Below, in pieces: positions 53,701 to 62,649 of a stretch of 64,000 nt of DNA. A program made the translations under genes and the position numbers. The stretch covers positions 267,661-331,660 of the forward strand of contig VZRR01005748.1 in the NCBI GenBank assembly GCA_013398015.1, read 5' to 3'. Below the pieces are notes generated by a model that saw only the letters and a list, made by a program, of their open reading frames with translations, was not told where the DNA came from and did not search any database. The DNA is from Oreocharis arfaki. Taxonomy: Eukaryota > Chordata > Aves > Passeriformes > Paramythiidae. Position 1 is the first letter of the stretch, and every line of letters begins with the position of its first letter.

Positions 53701-56700
53701 ATCCCACAGAGAACCAGTATTTTGTGATTCACAAACCAACATCCCATCATGCTTTTGCAAATGTTTCCTAACAGCCATGAAGCAAACTGTTGTGCATGAC
53801 AATTTAACTGGAAAACTTTGCAATTATTTCTGTTCACTTGCAGCCAATATCGCTAAGGTTCATTAGCTTAATGGGCTGTTGTGTGCCTTTTTTTTTCCCC
53901 TTCAACATCTCTAAAAAGTCCCTAGGACATTCTCCCATGAATCAAAAGGGAAGAAAAGGAAGAATCAGAAAGCAGATGATTGCTTTGGGAGTTCAGACCC
54001 AGAAGCTTTTAGACAAAACACAATACATTATCTTATGGTAAAGTAGGTCTCAGATTGGAAGAGTGTATTAATAATGTGATGCCTTTGTGTGCTCTAGACA
54101 CAAGTTTTCATTTAAAAGAGGAACTCTCAAGTTTTTCTTTTTGCCAATACAGTGTAGGCCAAGCACCCTCAGTGTAAAGAGGGTTGCCCGAATGCTTTCT
54201 CACAGGTTTGAACAGCCTACAGTGAGCAAGCTCATTTAAAATCAGTATGGGTATATCCTCACTGTATGTCTTTCTCTAACATCACTTCACTCTGTCTTTC
54301 ATGTTCCTCCAAATAGTCTTGTATGGTAAGCTTCATAGTTTACTTTAAAAGAAACATTGGAAAAGCAAATTTTCCGGAAGGCAGGAGGCGCCTGAAGAAA
54401 GGCAGCTGTCAAGCACAGAAGATGTTTGATATTAATGGATAATGCTGACTGAAAATGTTTGAGAAAACGGCTTGTTTGATGAGAAGAGGAAGATGCAGCA
54501 ACTAATTGTTCATAGGGATAAATAGGAAAAAAACATGGATAAGAGTTGCAGAATGCTCATTTAAAATGTTACACTTCTGTGTTTTTTGAATAAATTCCAT
54601 ATTTTCAAGAAATCAGAGAAAGAACACTGTAAACTTCTAAAAAATATCTTGGTAGTATGATATTGTAATAGAAGGAACAAGAGTTTAAAAAAAGTTAGCG
54701 TGCATGATAGAGCTTTTGAGGATTTACATATCCTGTCTTTTTGGTAGCAGTTTGAGGAGGGGGTTGTTCTTACTCTATATGCATAATCAGTATTTCATTA
54801 ATCTCTTTTTTCCGTTGTATCTCTTACGATTTAGTAGGTCTATTACCTGAAGCTTCACAATTAGAACCTCTCAGATGATCACATGATATCATTAAAGTGG
54901 ATGGTGGATGTTGTTTGCTTTGTGAACCAATAAAGATTAAACCAAGTTTATTTGCAATTATGGGTCCAATCATGCACAGGTTTAATTAAAAGACAGTTTA
55001 TCTATGCCACTAAACATTACTCAAAGACTTGTAATCAGTCTACAGTAGTTTTTCACATCACAGCTGTAAAAATAACTTGTGTGTGTATATGTATGTATAT
55101 GTATACACACAGAGCTGTCTTTTTCCTGACGAAGAATTAGGAACTGATAAGAAGTGATGCTCGAGTCTCCACTTTTTTGTAGTTTCTCAAATGTCTTTTT
55201 CTGTGTAGTTTATATATTTAGCAGCCTTGTAACCTGAAAGTAGTCCATGGAGAAACCTATATGCCCTACCTCTATCCAGTATAAAATTTCAACCTTGTTA
55301 CCTTTTTTTGTGGGTTCCTGGTTTGTTGTACCCTTGTTGAATCATCTAGGTTTTAACTGGAAATTCTTTAGTATAGGATCTGTTTGTTATCTGACCTGTT
55401 ACACAGGACCTTCTACAATACCTTTTACAATTTTGATATAGTCAGTTAGTGTTATTGAATAATTAAAGCAGCAGTATTGCACACATTTACAGCAATTCAA
55501 ATTAATTATGAAGATTAATTTCCTGTTTATACTTAAGCATTCTTTGTGAAAAAAATTTCTAATGAGCACCCCATATCTGTTTAGAATCTACCTGGGAAGA
55601 AGCTGTCATTGTACATGGTACCTGTAATACAAGAGCTGAGAGAAAGATGAAAATTAAGAGAAATGAGAAAGGGGAAACTCAGCTGCATATTGCTGCTAAG
55701 AGAGGAGATGTGTCTTTGGTGAAGACTCTGTTATCATCTGGAATTTGTGTGAACGAACAAGACTATGCAGGTTTGAAAATCACTCTCCTACAGGCTTGTT
55801 TTATGATACAATTTTACATAATCTGTAGCATGGATATGTTTATGTAATTTACATCATTTTATTAAAATTATGAATTCTTGACTTAAAATTTTGCGGAGAA
55901 AAGAAACTCATTAAGCAAATGCAAGCACACTGAATGAATACCTGGCTTTTTTTGCCACCATGGAGGTAATGCAGACTGTTTCTCAGCATGGGCTTTAATA
56001 GGATCTTGCTACTCTGCTGAAGAGCACGTTTTCAGAGATGTGTACAGAAGTGAGCTTGAAAGTTTGGTGGAGCTTATGCATATCAGTCTGTGCACGTGTG
56101 AAACACATTCAGACAGGTCGTATTTCCTAAGGAAATAAGAAAAAAAACATTACAAGATTGTTTTCTTTTTTCCTACCTAAATACATAACACATTTCTGTT
56201 TTCTTAGTCTCAAAGTGGGTAGTATTTTATACTAGATGCCTGGCAGACTTGATATTATAAAATGTTATTGGTATTAGAAATGCGACTATTAATACTGTGC
56301 TTCTGAGTTTTTAGTTTTTCTACTCCAGTGTTTTGTTTATTATTTTTAGTACTGCAGTAGAAAAGAAAGCAATGTTTTCCTGCTTAATACTGGACAAGTT
56401 TTTCTCTGAAGTAAATTGAATTACACACAAAATAATTTTCCTTGGCATTTCAGGAGGATTATTTGTATAAGATTTATCTTAAATGCAGCAAAATGTAGTT
56501 ACTAATTAGTGACTTTTGTGATCTTTCCAAATCAGATGCATACTGTATGTGTCATCTTGCTTTTATTAGGTTGGACAGCAATTCATGAAGCCTCCAATAG
56601 AGGATTTACTGATGTGATCTTAGAATTACTGAAAGCAGGTGCTGATGTTAATAGCAGAAGTCTCTGTGGTGTTTTACCAATACACGATGCTGTTTCTGGC

Positions 56701-59700
56701 AATTATTTGGAGGTATATTTTTCTTTTACATAAGATTTCCTGACACCAATTTCCAACAGAGGATCAGCGAAGCAAAATCCCTATTTCGTTAAAGTTACTA
56801 ACACAATTTTAGTGTAGAATTGCATTTAGGAAATAAATCAGTATTCTTTAAAATTATCGAAATTAGAGAAAAATGTTCTTCAATAGTGACAGTTGAAATT
56901 GTGCAGTTAGTTGACTTTTTTAGTACAGCAGACAAATCATAAAAATTCAGAAACTCTCTGTGGTTCTTTCCCAGTTTTGAGCTTCTTAAAAACAGTGTTG
57001 AAGTTGAACATTCTCAGTTTCACTGATTAGTTCAGTGCTGCTGCAGATGGGAGTGGTGCACTTCACACTTATGAGAGAAGCAATAATACACTTTATTGAT
57101 ATAAAACAGTGAGTTAACAAAGTTCACTGATAAATGTGACAGTTGTGTTACACAATTCTATTATTTACTGCATAGAGAAAGGGGTCCAAACTGTAAGGAG
57201 GACCCTCCTGTTAAGTCATGATGTTCAGAAGGGACCCCTTTGCTTTCTAAACTCCTTCTCAGATGGCTGGATCCAGATTTAGTCCCAGGCTCAGTCAGCA
57301 GTTTATGTCTAAAGGACTATATGTGCACAATCATTTTTATCACTTAGCTAAGATTTCAAAGTTTAGCATCAATTAGGGAGAATCTCTTGTGGCAAGGAAT
57401 TTCTCAGCCTCGAGGAGTAATACTGAGGTGTCCCTTCTCAAGTGGGGTCCCTGGTCTGCTGCCCATTGCTGTGTGAGAGAGCTCAAGGGGCCCTGGGCTG
57501 TGCACTATATATGAAGGAAGATGATTGACTTATGGTCGTGTTTGCATACCAGTAAGATGCCTGGATCACTCTTCCAGACAGTGCTCTTGGTCCCCCAAAG
57601 TCCGGAGTAAGCTGGATGCAGCTAACACAGCTGCCCCTAGTGGTTGTGGCTTAAGCAGGAGAGTAGTCTAGCACATAGTCATAAAGCCCCCTGCCATGGA
57701 TGGGGCATTTTTTCACTAGCTCAGCTTGCCCAAAGCCTTGTCCTACATGACTTTGCACATTTCTTGGGATGGGGCCTCCACAACTTCTTTGGGCAATCTG
57801 TTTCAGTGTCCCATTGTCTTCATTGTAAAAAAATTCTTTTTGTGGAGAAAAGATCCTGGGCCTGTTTTTTAAAAATTAGTTTTAACAGTTTTTTATTAAC
57901 TGGTCCCTTCCAACCCGAACCATTCTGTGGTTCTAGAAAACAGACTATTTCAGTTAGAAAGTTTCACCTACAGTGATCATCTAGGCCAACTGCCTGATCC
58001 TTTTGGGGCCAACCAGAAGCTAAATGATGTTAACATTTTCCAAATACTCCTTAAACATTGACAGGCTTGGGACATTGACCACCTCTCTAGGAAGCTCCTC
58101 TATCCCAGCTTAGACCCATTCCCACTCATCTATCACTGGATCCCAGGGAGAAGAGATGAGCATCACCCTCCCCACTTACCGTGCTCAGGAGGCTATGGAG
58201 AGCAATGAGTTCATTCCTCAGCCTCCTTTTCTCCAAACTACACAAGCCAAAGTCCTTAGTGGCTCCTCACAGGACACATGTCCCAGCGCTCTTACGAGCT
58301 TTTTTATCCTTCTCTGGGCACTTTCAAGGACCTTCACAATCTTCTTAACTTGTGGTGCCCAGCACTGCAGAGAAATAAGTAAAAAGTTCTTTTGGCAGAG
58401 TAAGTTCTGGGGAGCTGAAGTGTGAAGGTGATGCCAGATTGGCTCAAACATACTTCTTCTATTTCTGTCAAGACAATTCATGTTGCATCATATTTATCTT
58501 TTTCTGTGAGCAAGGGTAGAACGAAGGGGATGATTTCACCGGCCTGGAGCCAAACTATCAGTAGAGTTNCTGTTTCTGGCAATTATTTGGAGGTATATTT
58601 TTCTTTTACATAAGATTTCCTGACACCAATTTCCAACAGAGGATCAGCGAAGCAAAATCCCTATTTCGTTAAAGTTACTAACACAATTTTAGTGTAGAAT
58701 TGCATTTAGGAAATAAATCTGTATTCTTTAAAATTATCGAAATTAGAGAAAAAAGTTCTTCAATAGTGACAGTTGAAATTGTGCAGTTAGTTGACTTTTT
58801 TAGTACAGCAGACAAATCATAAAAATTCAGAAACTCTCCGTGAACTCTCAGTTTCACTGATTAGTTCAGTGCTGCTGCAGATGGGAGTGGTGCACTTCAC
58901 ACTTATGAGAGAAGCAATAATACACTTTATTGATATAAAACAGTGAGTTAACAAAGTTCACTGATAAATGTGACAGTTGTGTTACACAATTCTATTATTT
59001 ACTGCATAGAGAAAGGGGTCCAAACTATAAGGAGGACCCTCCTGTTAAGTCGTGATGTTCAGAAGGGACCCCTTTGCTTTCTAAACTCCTTCTCAGATGG
59101 CTGGATCCAGATTTAGTCCCAGGCTCAGTCAGCAGTTTATGTCTAAAGGACTATATGTGCACAATCATTTTTATCACTTAGCTAAGATTTCAAAGTTTAG
59201 CATCAATTAGGGAGAATCTCTTGTGGCAAGGAATTTCTCAGCCTCGAGGAGTAATACTGAGGTGTCCCTTCTCAAGTGGGGTCCCTGGTCTGCTGCCCAT
59301 TGCTGTGTGAGAGAGCTCAAGGGGCCCTGGGCTGTGCACTATATATGAAGGAAGATGATTGACTTATGGTCGTGTTTGCATACCAGTAAGATGCCTGGAT
59401 CACTCTTCCAGACAGTGCTCTTGGTCCCCCAAAGTCCGGAGTAAGCTGGATGCAGCTAACACAGCTGCCCCTAGTGGTTGTGGCTTAAGCAGGAGAGTAG
59501 TCTAGCACATAGTCATAAAGCCCCCTGCCATGGATGGGGCATTTTTTCACTAGCTCAGCTTGCCCAAAGCCTTGTCCTACATGACTTTGCACATTTCTTG
59601 GGATGGGGCCTCCACAACTTCTTTGGGCAATCTGTTTCAGTGTCCCATTGTCTTCATTGTAAAAAAATTCTTTTTGTGGAGAAAAGATCCTGGGCCTGTT

Positions 59701-62649
59701 TTTTAAAAATTAGTTTTAACAGTTTTTTATTAACTGGTCCCTTCCAACCCGAACCATTCTGTGGTTCTAGAAAACAGACTATTTCAGTTAGAAAGTTTCA
59801 CCTACAGTGATCATCTAGGCCAACTGCCTGATCCTTTTGGGGCCAACCAGAAGCTAAATGATGTTAACATTTTCCAAATACTCCTTAAACATTGACAGGC
59901 TTGGGACATTGACCACCTCTCTAGGAAGCTCCTCTATCCCAGCTTAGACCCATTCCCACTCATCTATCACTGGATCCCAGGGAGAAGAGATGAGCATCAC
60001 CCTCCCCACTTACCGTGCTCAGGAGGCTATGGAGAGCAATGAGTTCATTCCTCAGCCTCCTTTTCTCCAAACTACACAAGCCAAAGTCCTTAGTGGCTCC
60101 TCACAGGACACATGTCCCAGCACTCTCACGAGCTTTTTTATCCTTCTCTGGGCACATTCAAGGACCTTCACAATCTTCTTAACTTGTGGTGCCCAGCACT
60201 GCAGAGAAATAAGTAAAAAGTTCTTTTGGCAGAGTAAGTTCTGGGGAGCTGAAGTGTGAAGGTGATGCCAGATTGGCTCAAACATACTTCTTCTATTTCT
60301 GTCAAGACAATTCATGTTGCATCATATTTATCTTTTTCTGTGAGCAAGGGTAGAACGAAGGGGATGATTTCACCGGCCTGGAGCCAAACTATCAGTAGAG
60401 TTCTTGCAAAGATGTAACTGTATTATTCAGTATTTTGGAAGAAAACCAGCAGAGAACATCCTGAACTTTGAGTCATCGTTCTCGTTCTGATACATTTTCC
60501 TACTTAACTGCGCTCTGAGTATAAGAAATAAGAAATGCTAAAGTTGAGAAGTCATGCATATGAAAATTCTTCTACCATCTGAGCTCTGACCTCATCAGTG
60601 CTTTCATATGATATGAATTTAGGGGGTAGATGATTCCACTGATGCCACTATTCTCATTTCCACATCTTGCCATTAAGAGAACTTGCAAGTTCTTTGGAAT
60701 TAGGAAAAAAATTATCAGTTCGTGAAACCGAAACTAATATTAAAGAAAGAAATGCACTTCTTTTCTTCACTTTGGTCTTAATGTAATTGACCAGCTCCTT
60801 TTAATTTAGATACATGGTGTTTTGTAATTGTTCTGTATAACCATGAAACCATAAAAAACCCCATAAAAGTTATAGGTTTAATGTCAATTTGTGAATTATT
60901 TGTGTATTTTAAAGGAAAAATGTAAGAAATGTAAGATAGAAATCTGTGTTGATAATAGCCAATTATTTGTTTTATATGTATTACAAGTGCAACAGTTGTA
61001 GAGCATCTTATTTGAACCTGTATTATTTGTGATGTATGTTAGATATAACGCATACAGTTGTATTATAAGTCCACAACAAGAATTACCACCATACAAATAA
61101 CAAAAATGCATAATAGGTAGTCAGGATTCTGCTGCAGCATGGAGCAAATCCCAATGAGAGGGATGGTTCAGGAGAAAGTGTTTTGAATCAAGCTCGTGAT
61201 GAAGAAATGAAAGAACTGCTGAAGTCGTATGGTGCTATGGACTCTGTACTTCCTGTTCCAACTATTGAAGTTACTGGTATGTTAGTTTCGTAATATATAT
61301 CATAAGATTACCCTGTAGTCGTAAGGAAAAATCTTACATTCAAATATTATGGCACTGATATTTTTAATTCTCTTGACTATTGAACGCTATTTATTTGTTT
61401 AGCTACAGAAAACAGGATGCATGAATGGGTTTTGTTTTTTCTGAGAGAATGAGGTATAAGAACATATTTGCATCTTGAGATTTTTGTTATTATCCATATT
61501 TCCCTTCACAGGAAGGGAAATGAGTAGTTTTAAAAGTGGTAGCTTTCATTTCTTTATGCTACCTAAATTTGATCTCATTTGCATATACAAGATTTTTTTT
61601 AAATTTGATCTGCCATTGCATCTTTGTAACCTGTATTTGCTAATCCAGCCTATGATGCTCCTGCAAATTAATTTTAAATTTTATTTATTTCTTCTTAATT
61701 GTGGAGAGGGGAAATCAAAACGTCATTGTTACGACTACTGTAAAAGTGGTTATGCAGCTTTGGAGCCACAACATGAGAAATACAGTGTGGTAAGTATAGA
61801 TAACAGAGTTTTGTTAAACTGCTATGTAGTGTACTACTGCATAATGACATTTGCTGACTGAAAAATATAAAAATGTAAGTTACATAATTAATCCATAAAA
61901 TGTATGTAAAAACAGCATCATGCAGAGAGTTATAGTAGATAAATTGTGGTTTACGTATATAAGTATATTTATTATCACCTCTCTCTGTTCATGCTTCCTT
62001 TTAAATTTAGATTTATTGTGCAAACAGTAGTCAATACTGACACACATTTCTTACTGCTTATATAAATAGAAAAAAGCTCATGAGTTCTGAGGCTTTTCAC
62101 CGCGTTTCCAGAATGGTTATTTTTGAAACAGCAATGAATTGTCATGATGATGATGAAGATCTTTCGATATTTTTTATCTTAACGTAGAACAGCAAGGAAG
62201 ATTCTTGCACAAGTTGTTAGGAGAGCTCTTGCTGTGTCTGTAAGCTGTGTCTACATTGTCTAGATGATGCTGTCATGGTGAAATTCACTGTCTAATCTTT
62301 GCTGTGTGCTCAGAGGTTTCTGGAGGACTCTGAGCGTGGACTAGTTTGAATGCCACAGAAAAACCAGGCTGTGACAGCCTGTTGCAGAGCATATCTTTGG
62401 TACTATGTACCTATGTCATACCAGTGCCCCATTGCCTTTACACAGTAATTCCCAACCTGGAGTGACTTGTGTCCACCAATACTTAAACTGCAGACCATGT
62501 ATCATGGCCTCTTTTGTATGGTGCACTTGGCTCTACTTCTTATGGTAATTTCTGTGTTTGTTAACAGGAGTCTGTTGCTGCCATACGAGATACAGAAAAG
62601 AAGCAGGAAGAACTGTTGCTATTTGAATTGAGAACTTCCAAAGATGCAG
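23597..62649 (+). CDS. ANKRD31: Ankyrin repeat domain-containing protein 31, partial (3' end beyond window)
   Basis: In mammals ANKRD31 is a meiotic chromosome-axis protein that binds REC114 and is needed for correctly placed programmed double-strand breaks. Exons placed: 23597-23775, 24451-24506, 26166-26245, 29595-29641, 30275-30348, 31355-31395, 34730-35392, 38589-38728, 39177-39319, 42401-42580, 45460-45602, 48002-48146, 49688-49749, 51996-52146, 55585-55770, 56570-56712, 61117-61276, 61707-61789, 62568-62649; a doubtful one lies at 51578-51916. Phases agree at every junction and give about 919 codons. The acidic start (SDETVVEGSVTESD) and both ankyrin triplets closely match human ANKRD31. 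The REC114-binding C-terminus must lie beyond the window. Head-to-head placement with HMGCR matches mammals. Identity is secure; single small exons are less so. Confidence 0.92.
24451..31395 (+). other. ANKRD31: ANKRD31 exons 2-6 (small N-terminal exons)
   Basis: Five short exons (24451-24506, 26166-26245, 29595-29641, 30275-30348, 31355-31395) are chained by phase: 2, 1, 0, 2, 1, 0. Exon 2 continues the R-L-x-F pattern seen after the acidic motif in human. The rest are weakly conserved and have no known domain. They rest on splice signals plus phase agreement, so an extra or skipped exon is possible. The long introns between them hold no other gene I can support. Confidence 0.7.
31920..32160. 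mobile_element. Possible LTR-derived repeat in an ANKRD31 intron
   Basis: The stretch around 'gaaagcaggcattcttta' has the look of an avian LTR end, but no paired terminal repeat or coding region was found. Overlapping short frames on both strands are not supported as genes. Confidence 0.25.
33060..33415 (+). mobile_element. CR1 LINE fragment in an ANKRD31 intron
   Basis: Plus-strand CR1 sequence from the region just after the reverse-transcriptase part. It has 'gtggcctggaaaatggaac', 'agtgaaaagttctgcatcc', 'gaatcctggtggaccc' and 'tgagactccacctgagcta' in consensus order. It has many mismatches and no open frame in sense. The minus-strand frames at 32827-33117 and 33184-33507 largely overlap it and are not genes. 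Confidence 0.7.
34730..35392 (+). other. ANKRD31: ANKRD31 exon 7, large exon of the disordered N-terminal region
   Basis: At 663 bases (221 codons, phase 0 at both ends) this is the largest exon found. The acceptor is tttttag before 34730 and the donor is CAA|GTATAC at 35393. It encodes Ser/Asp/Glu-rich, low-complexity protein (residues about 160-380). Short islands match mammalian ANKRD31: a DALP-x-x-L-x-x-LNALS motif and a DDCTQI motif. An in-frame stop follows within seven codons after the donor. Confidence 0.85.
35393..38588 (+). other. ANKRD31: ANKRD31 intron 7 with CR1
   Basis: A 3.2 kb intron. Apart from the inverted CR1 at 37098-37476 no repeat or exon was recognised. Confidence 0.6.
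37098..37476 (-). mobile_element. CR1 LINE fragment, well preserved
   Basis: Inverted CR1 3' region with boxes 'aaggttggaaaacacctc', 'cccaagtgccacatccac', 'cttccagggatggtgattcc', 'agtgcctggccacactt' and 'cttccccttgtcctattgc'. It is the least diverged inverted CR1 in the window. Open frames on both strands here derive from it. Confidence 0.9.
38589..39319 (+). other. ANKRD31: ANKRD31 exons 8 and 9
   Basis: Exons 38589-38728 (140 bases) and 39177-39319 (143 bases) join in phase 2 and leave phase 1 for the first ankyrin exon. Exon 9 ends in a very basic stretch (QRRRSKRIDNKR), a possible nuclear localisation signal just before the ankyrin repeats. The donor CGGA|GTAAGA is strong. Confidence 0.78.
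39320..42400 (+). other. ANKRD31: ANKRD31 intron 9
   Basis: A 3.1 kb intron, AT-rich, with no supported exon and no repeat that I recognise. Confidence 0.55.
42581..45459 (+). other. ANKRD31: ANKRD31 intron 10
   Basis: A 2.9 kb intron with no supported exon or recognised repeat. Confidence 0.55.
45603..48001 (+). other. ANKRD31: ANKRD31 intron 11
   Basis: A 2.4 kb intron. The longest frame (46310-46672, minus, 120 codons) has no recognised product or splice support. No repeat was identified. Confidence 0.5.
49688..49749 (+). other. ANKRD31: ANKRD31 exon 13
   Basis: A 62-base exon with a good acceptor (tttcatttcag) and donor (CAG|GTACAT). It takes phase 1 and leaves phase 0, consistent with both neighbours. 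It encodes 20 polar residues with no known motif. Confidence 0.7.
51578..51916 (+). other. ANKRD31: Candidate ANKRD31 exon, possibly an alternative last exon
   Basis: After an acceptor (tttgcag) at 51571-51577 an open frame in the phase left by exon 13 runs 112 codons to a TGA at 51914-51916. AATAAA follows at 51927-51932. The protein begins with a helix-like EAQQLLCEREEITS stretch and later has a poly-Ser run. Its tail (TLSEQLFAKLDKSS) also looks coding. It could be an internal exon using the weak donor AGT|GTAATC at 51908, which keeps phase 0 for the next exon, or a terminal exon, or chance. I cannot match it to mammalian ANKRD31. Confidence 0.4.
51996..52146 (+). other. ANKRD31: ANKRD31 exon 14 (linker between ankyrin triplets)
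   Basis: A 151-base exon with acceptor ttccttacag and donor TCAG|GTGAAA. Only phase 0 avoids stop codons, which fits exon 13. It encodes a Ser/Asn/Gln-rich linker (PCSSSSNNKLSSNQSQ) and leaves phase 1 for the next ankyrin exon. Confidence 0.75.
52147..55584 (+). other. ANKRD31: ANKRD31 intron before the second ankyrin triplet
   Basis: A 3.4 kb intron with short AT-rich simple repeats (near 52236-52252 and 55080-55110). No other exon or large open frame was found, although mammalian ANKRD31 has a long linker in this position. Confidence 0.55.
57060..57640. mobile_element. Possible LTR-like repeat in the duplicated segment
   Basis: The stretch from 'acactttattgatataaaac' to 'cagctgcccctagtgg' resembles the end of an avian endogenous retroviral LTR in base composition and layout. 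No retroviral coding sequence is present. It recurs in copy 2 at about 58890-59474. Confidence 0.3.
57676..58370 (-). mobile_element. Nested CR1 fragments in duplication copy 1
   Basis: Two inverted CR1 pieces (about 57676-57840 and 57960-58370, with 'cttgggatggggcctccac', 'gagcaatgagttcattcct' and 'acttgtggtgcccagcact') flank a short plus-strand CR1 tail at about 57897-57937 ('ggtcccttccaacccgaac'). This suggests one CR1 inserted into another. The open frames here on both strands are CR1-derived. Confidence 0.75.
58569..58569. other. Single N at the duplication junction
   Basis: One unknown base sits exactly where copy 1 ends and copy 2 begins. Elsewhere the sequence has only the 498-N gap, so the N marks a join or polishing failure and not a random miscall. 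Confidence 0.97.
58570..60402 (+). repeat. Tandem duplication, copy 2
   Basis: This is the second copy of 56690-58568. It begins with the last 23 bases of the ankyrin exon plus its donor, but lacks the rest of that exon, so it cannot act as an exon. A 46-base stretch present in copy 1 at about 56963-57015 is missing. After 60402 the sequence is unique again. Confidence 0.95.
59510..60204 (-). mobile_element. Nested CR1 fragments in duplication copy 2
   Basis: This is the same arrangement as at 57676-58370, shifted by 1834 bases, with only a few substitutions. It is a product of the segment duplication, not of a separate insertion. Confidence 0.75.
61707..62649 (+). other. ANKRD31: ANKRD31 exons 18 and 19 (after the ankyrin repeats)
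   Basis: Exon 61707-61789 encodes SKRHCYDYCKSG..., matching the SKRHKQCFCDDG-type stretch after the human ankyrin repeats. Only the acceptor after 61706 keeps frame. Exon 62568-62649 encodes a charged helix-like segment (DTEKKQEELLLFEL), matching the EEKQENLLKFE stretch in human. The donor GCAG|GTAGAC at 62650 leaves phase 1, so the gene continues beyond the window. Confidence 0.82.

Larger units (their letters stand above)
56690..58568 (+). repeat. Tandem duplication, copy 1
   Basis: This 1.88 kb copy starts inside the ANKRD31 exon at 56570-56712 (its last 23 bases), takes in that exon's donor site and the following intron, and ends at a single N. It is repeated at 58570-60402 with about eight substitutions and one 46-base deletion in copy 2. 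Copies are therefore over 99% identical outside the deletion. Confidence 0.95.
55585..61276 (+). other. ANKRD31: ANKRD31 exons 15-17, second ankyrin triplet
   Basis: Exons 55585-55770, 56570-56712 and 61117-61276 encode ankyrin repeats 4-6 (residues about 731-829). Repeat 4 has the GETQLHIAA core and ends in NEQDYAG. Repeat 5 has GWTAIHEAS and LLKAGADVN. Repeat 6 has GVLPIHDAV, then ILLQHGANPNE. Exon 17 must begin at 61117 (taatag|GTAGTC): the next AG downstream would give an early stop. Its polypyrimidine tract is poor. The exon ends in ELLKSYGA, as in human. The intron between the second and third exons of this triplet holds the tandem duplication. Confidence 0.9.

Noticed and set aside
58422..58613. 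63-codon frame crossing the single N and ending with the ankyrin exon end
   Set aside because: It is created by the duplication junction; the upstream part is intron and CR1 sequence.
59478..60315. Paired open frames (110, 89 and 87 codons) repeated in both duplication copies
   Set aside because: Their repetition comes from the segment duplication and their sequence from CR1 elements, so conservation between copies is not evidence of coding.
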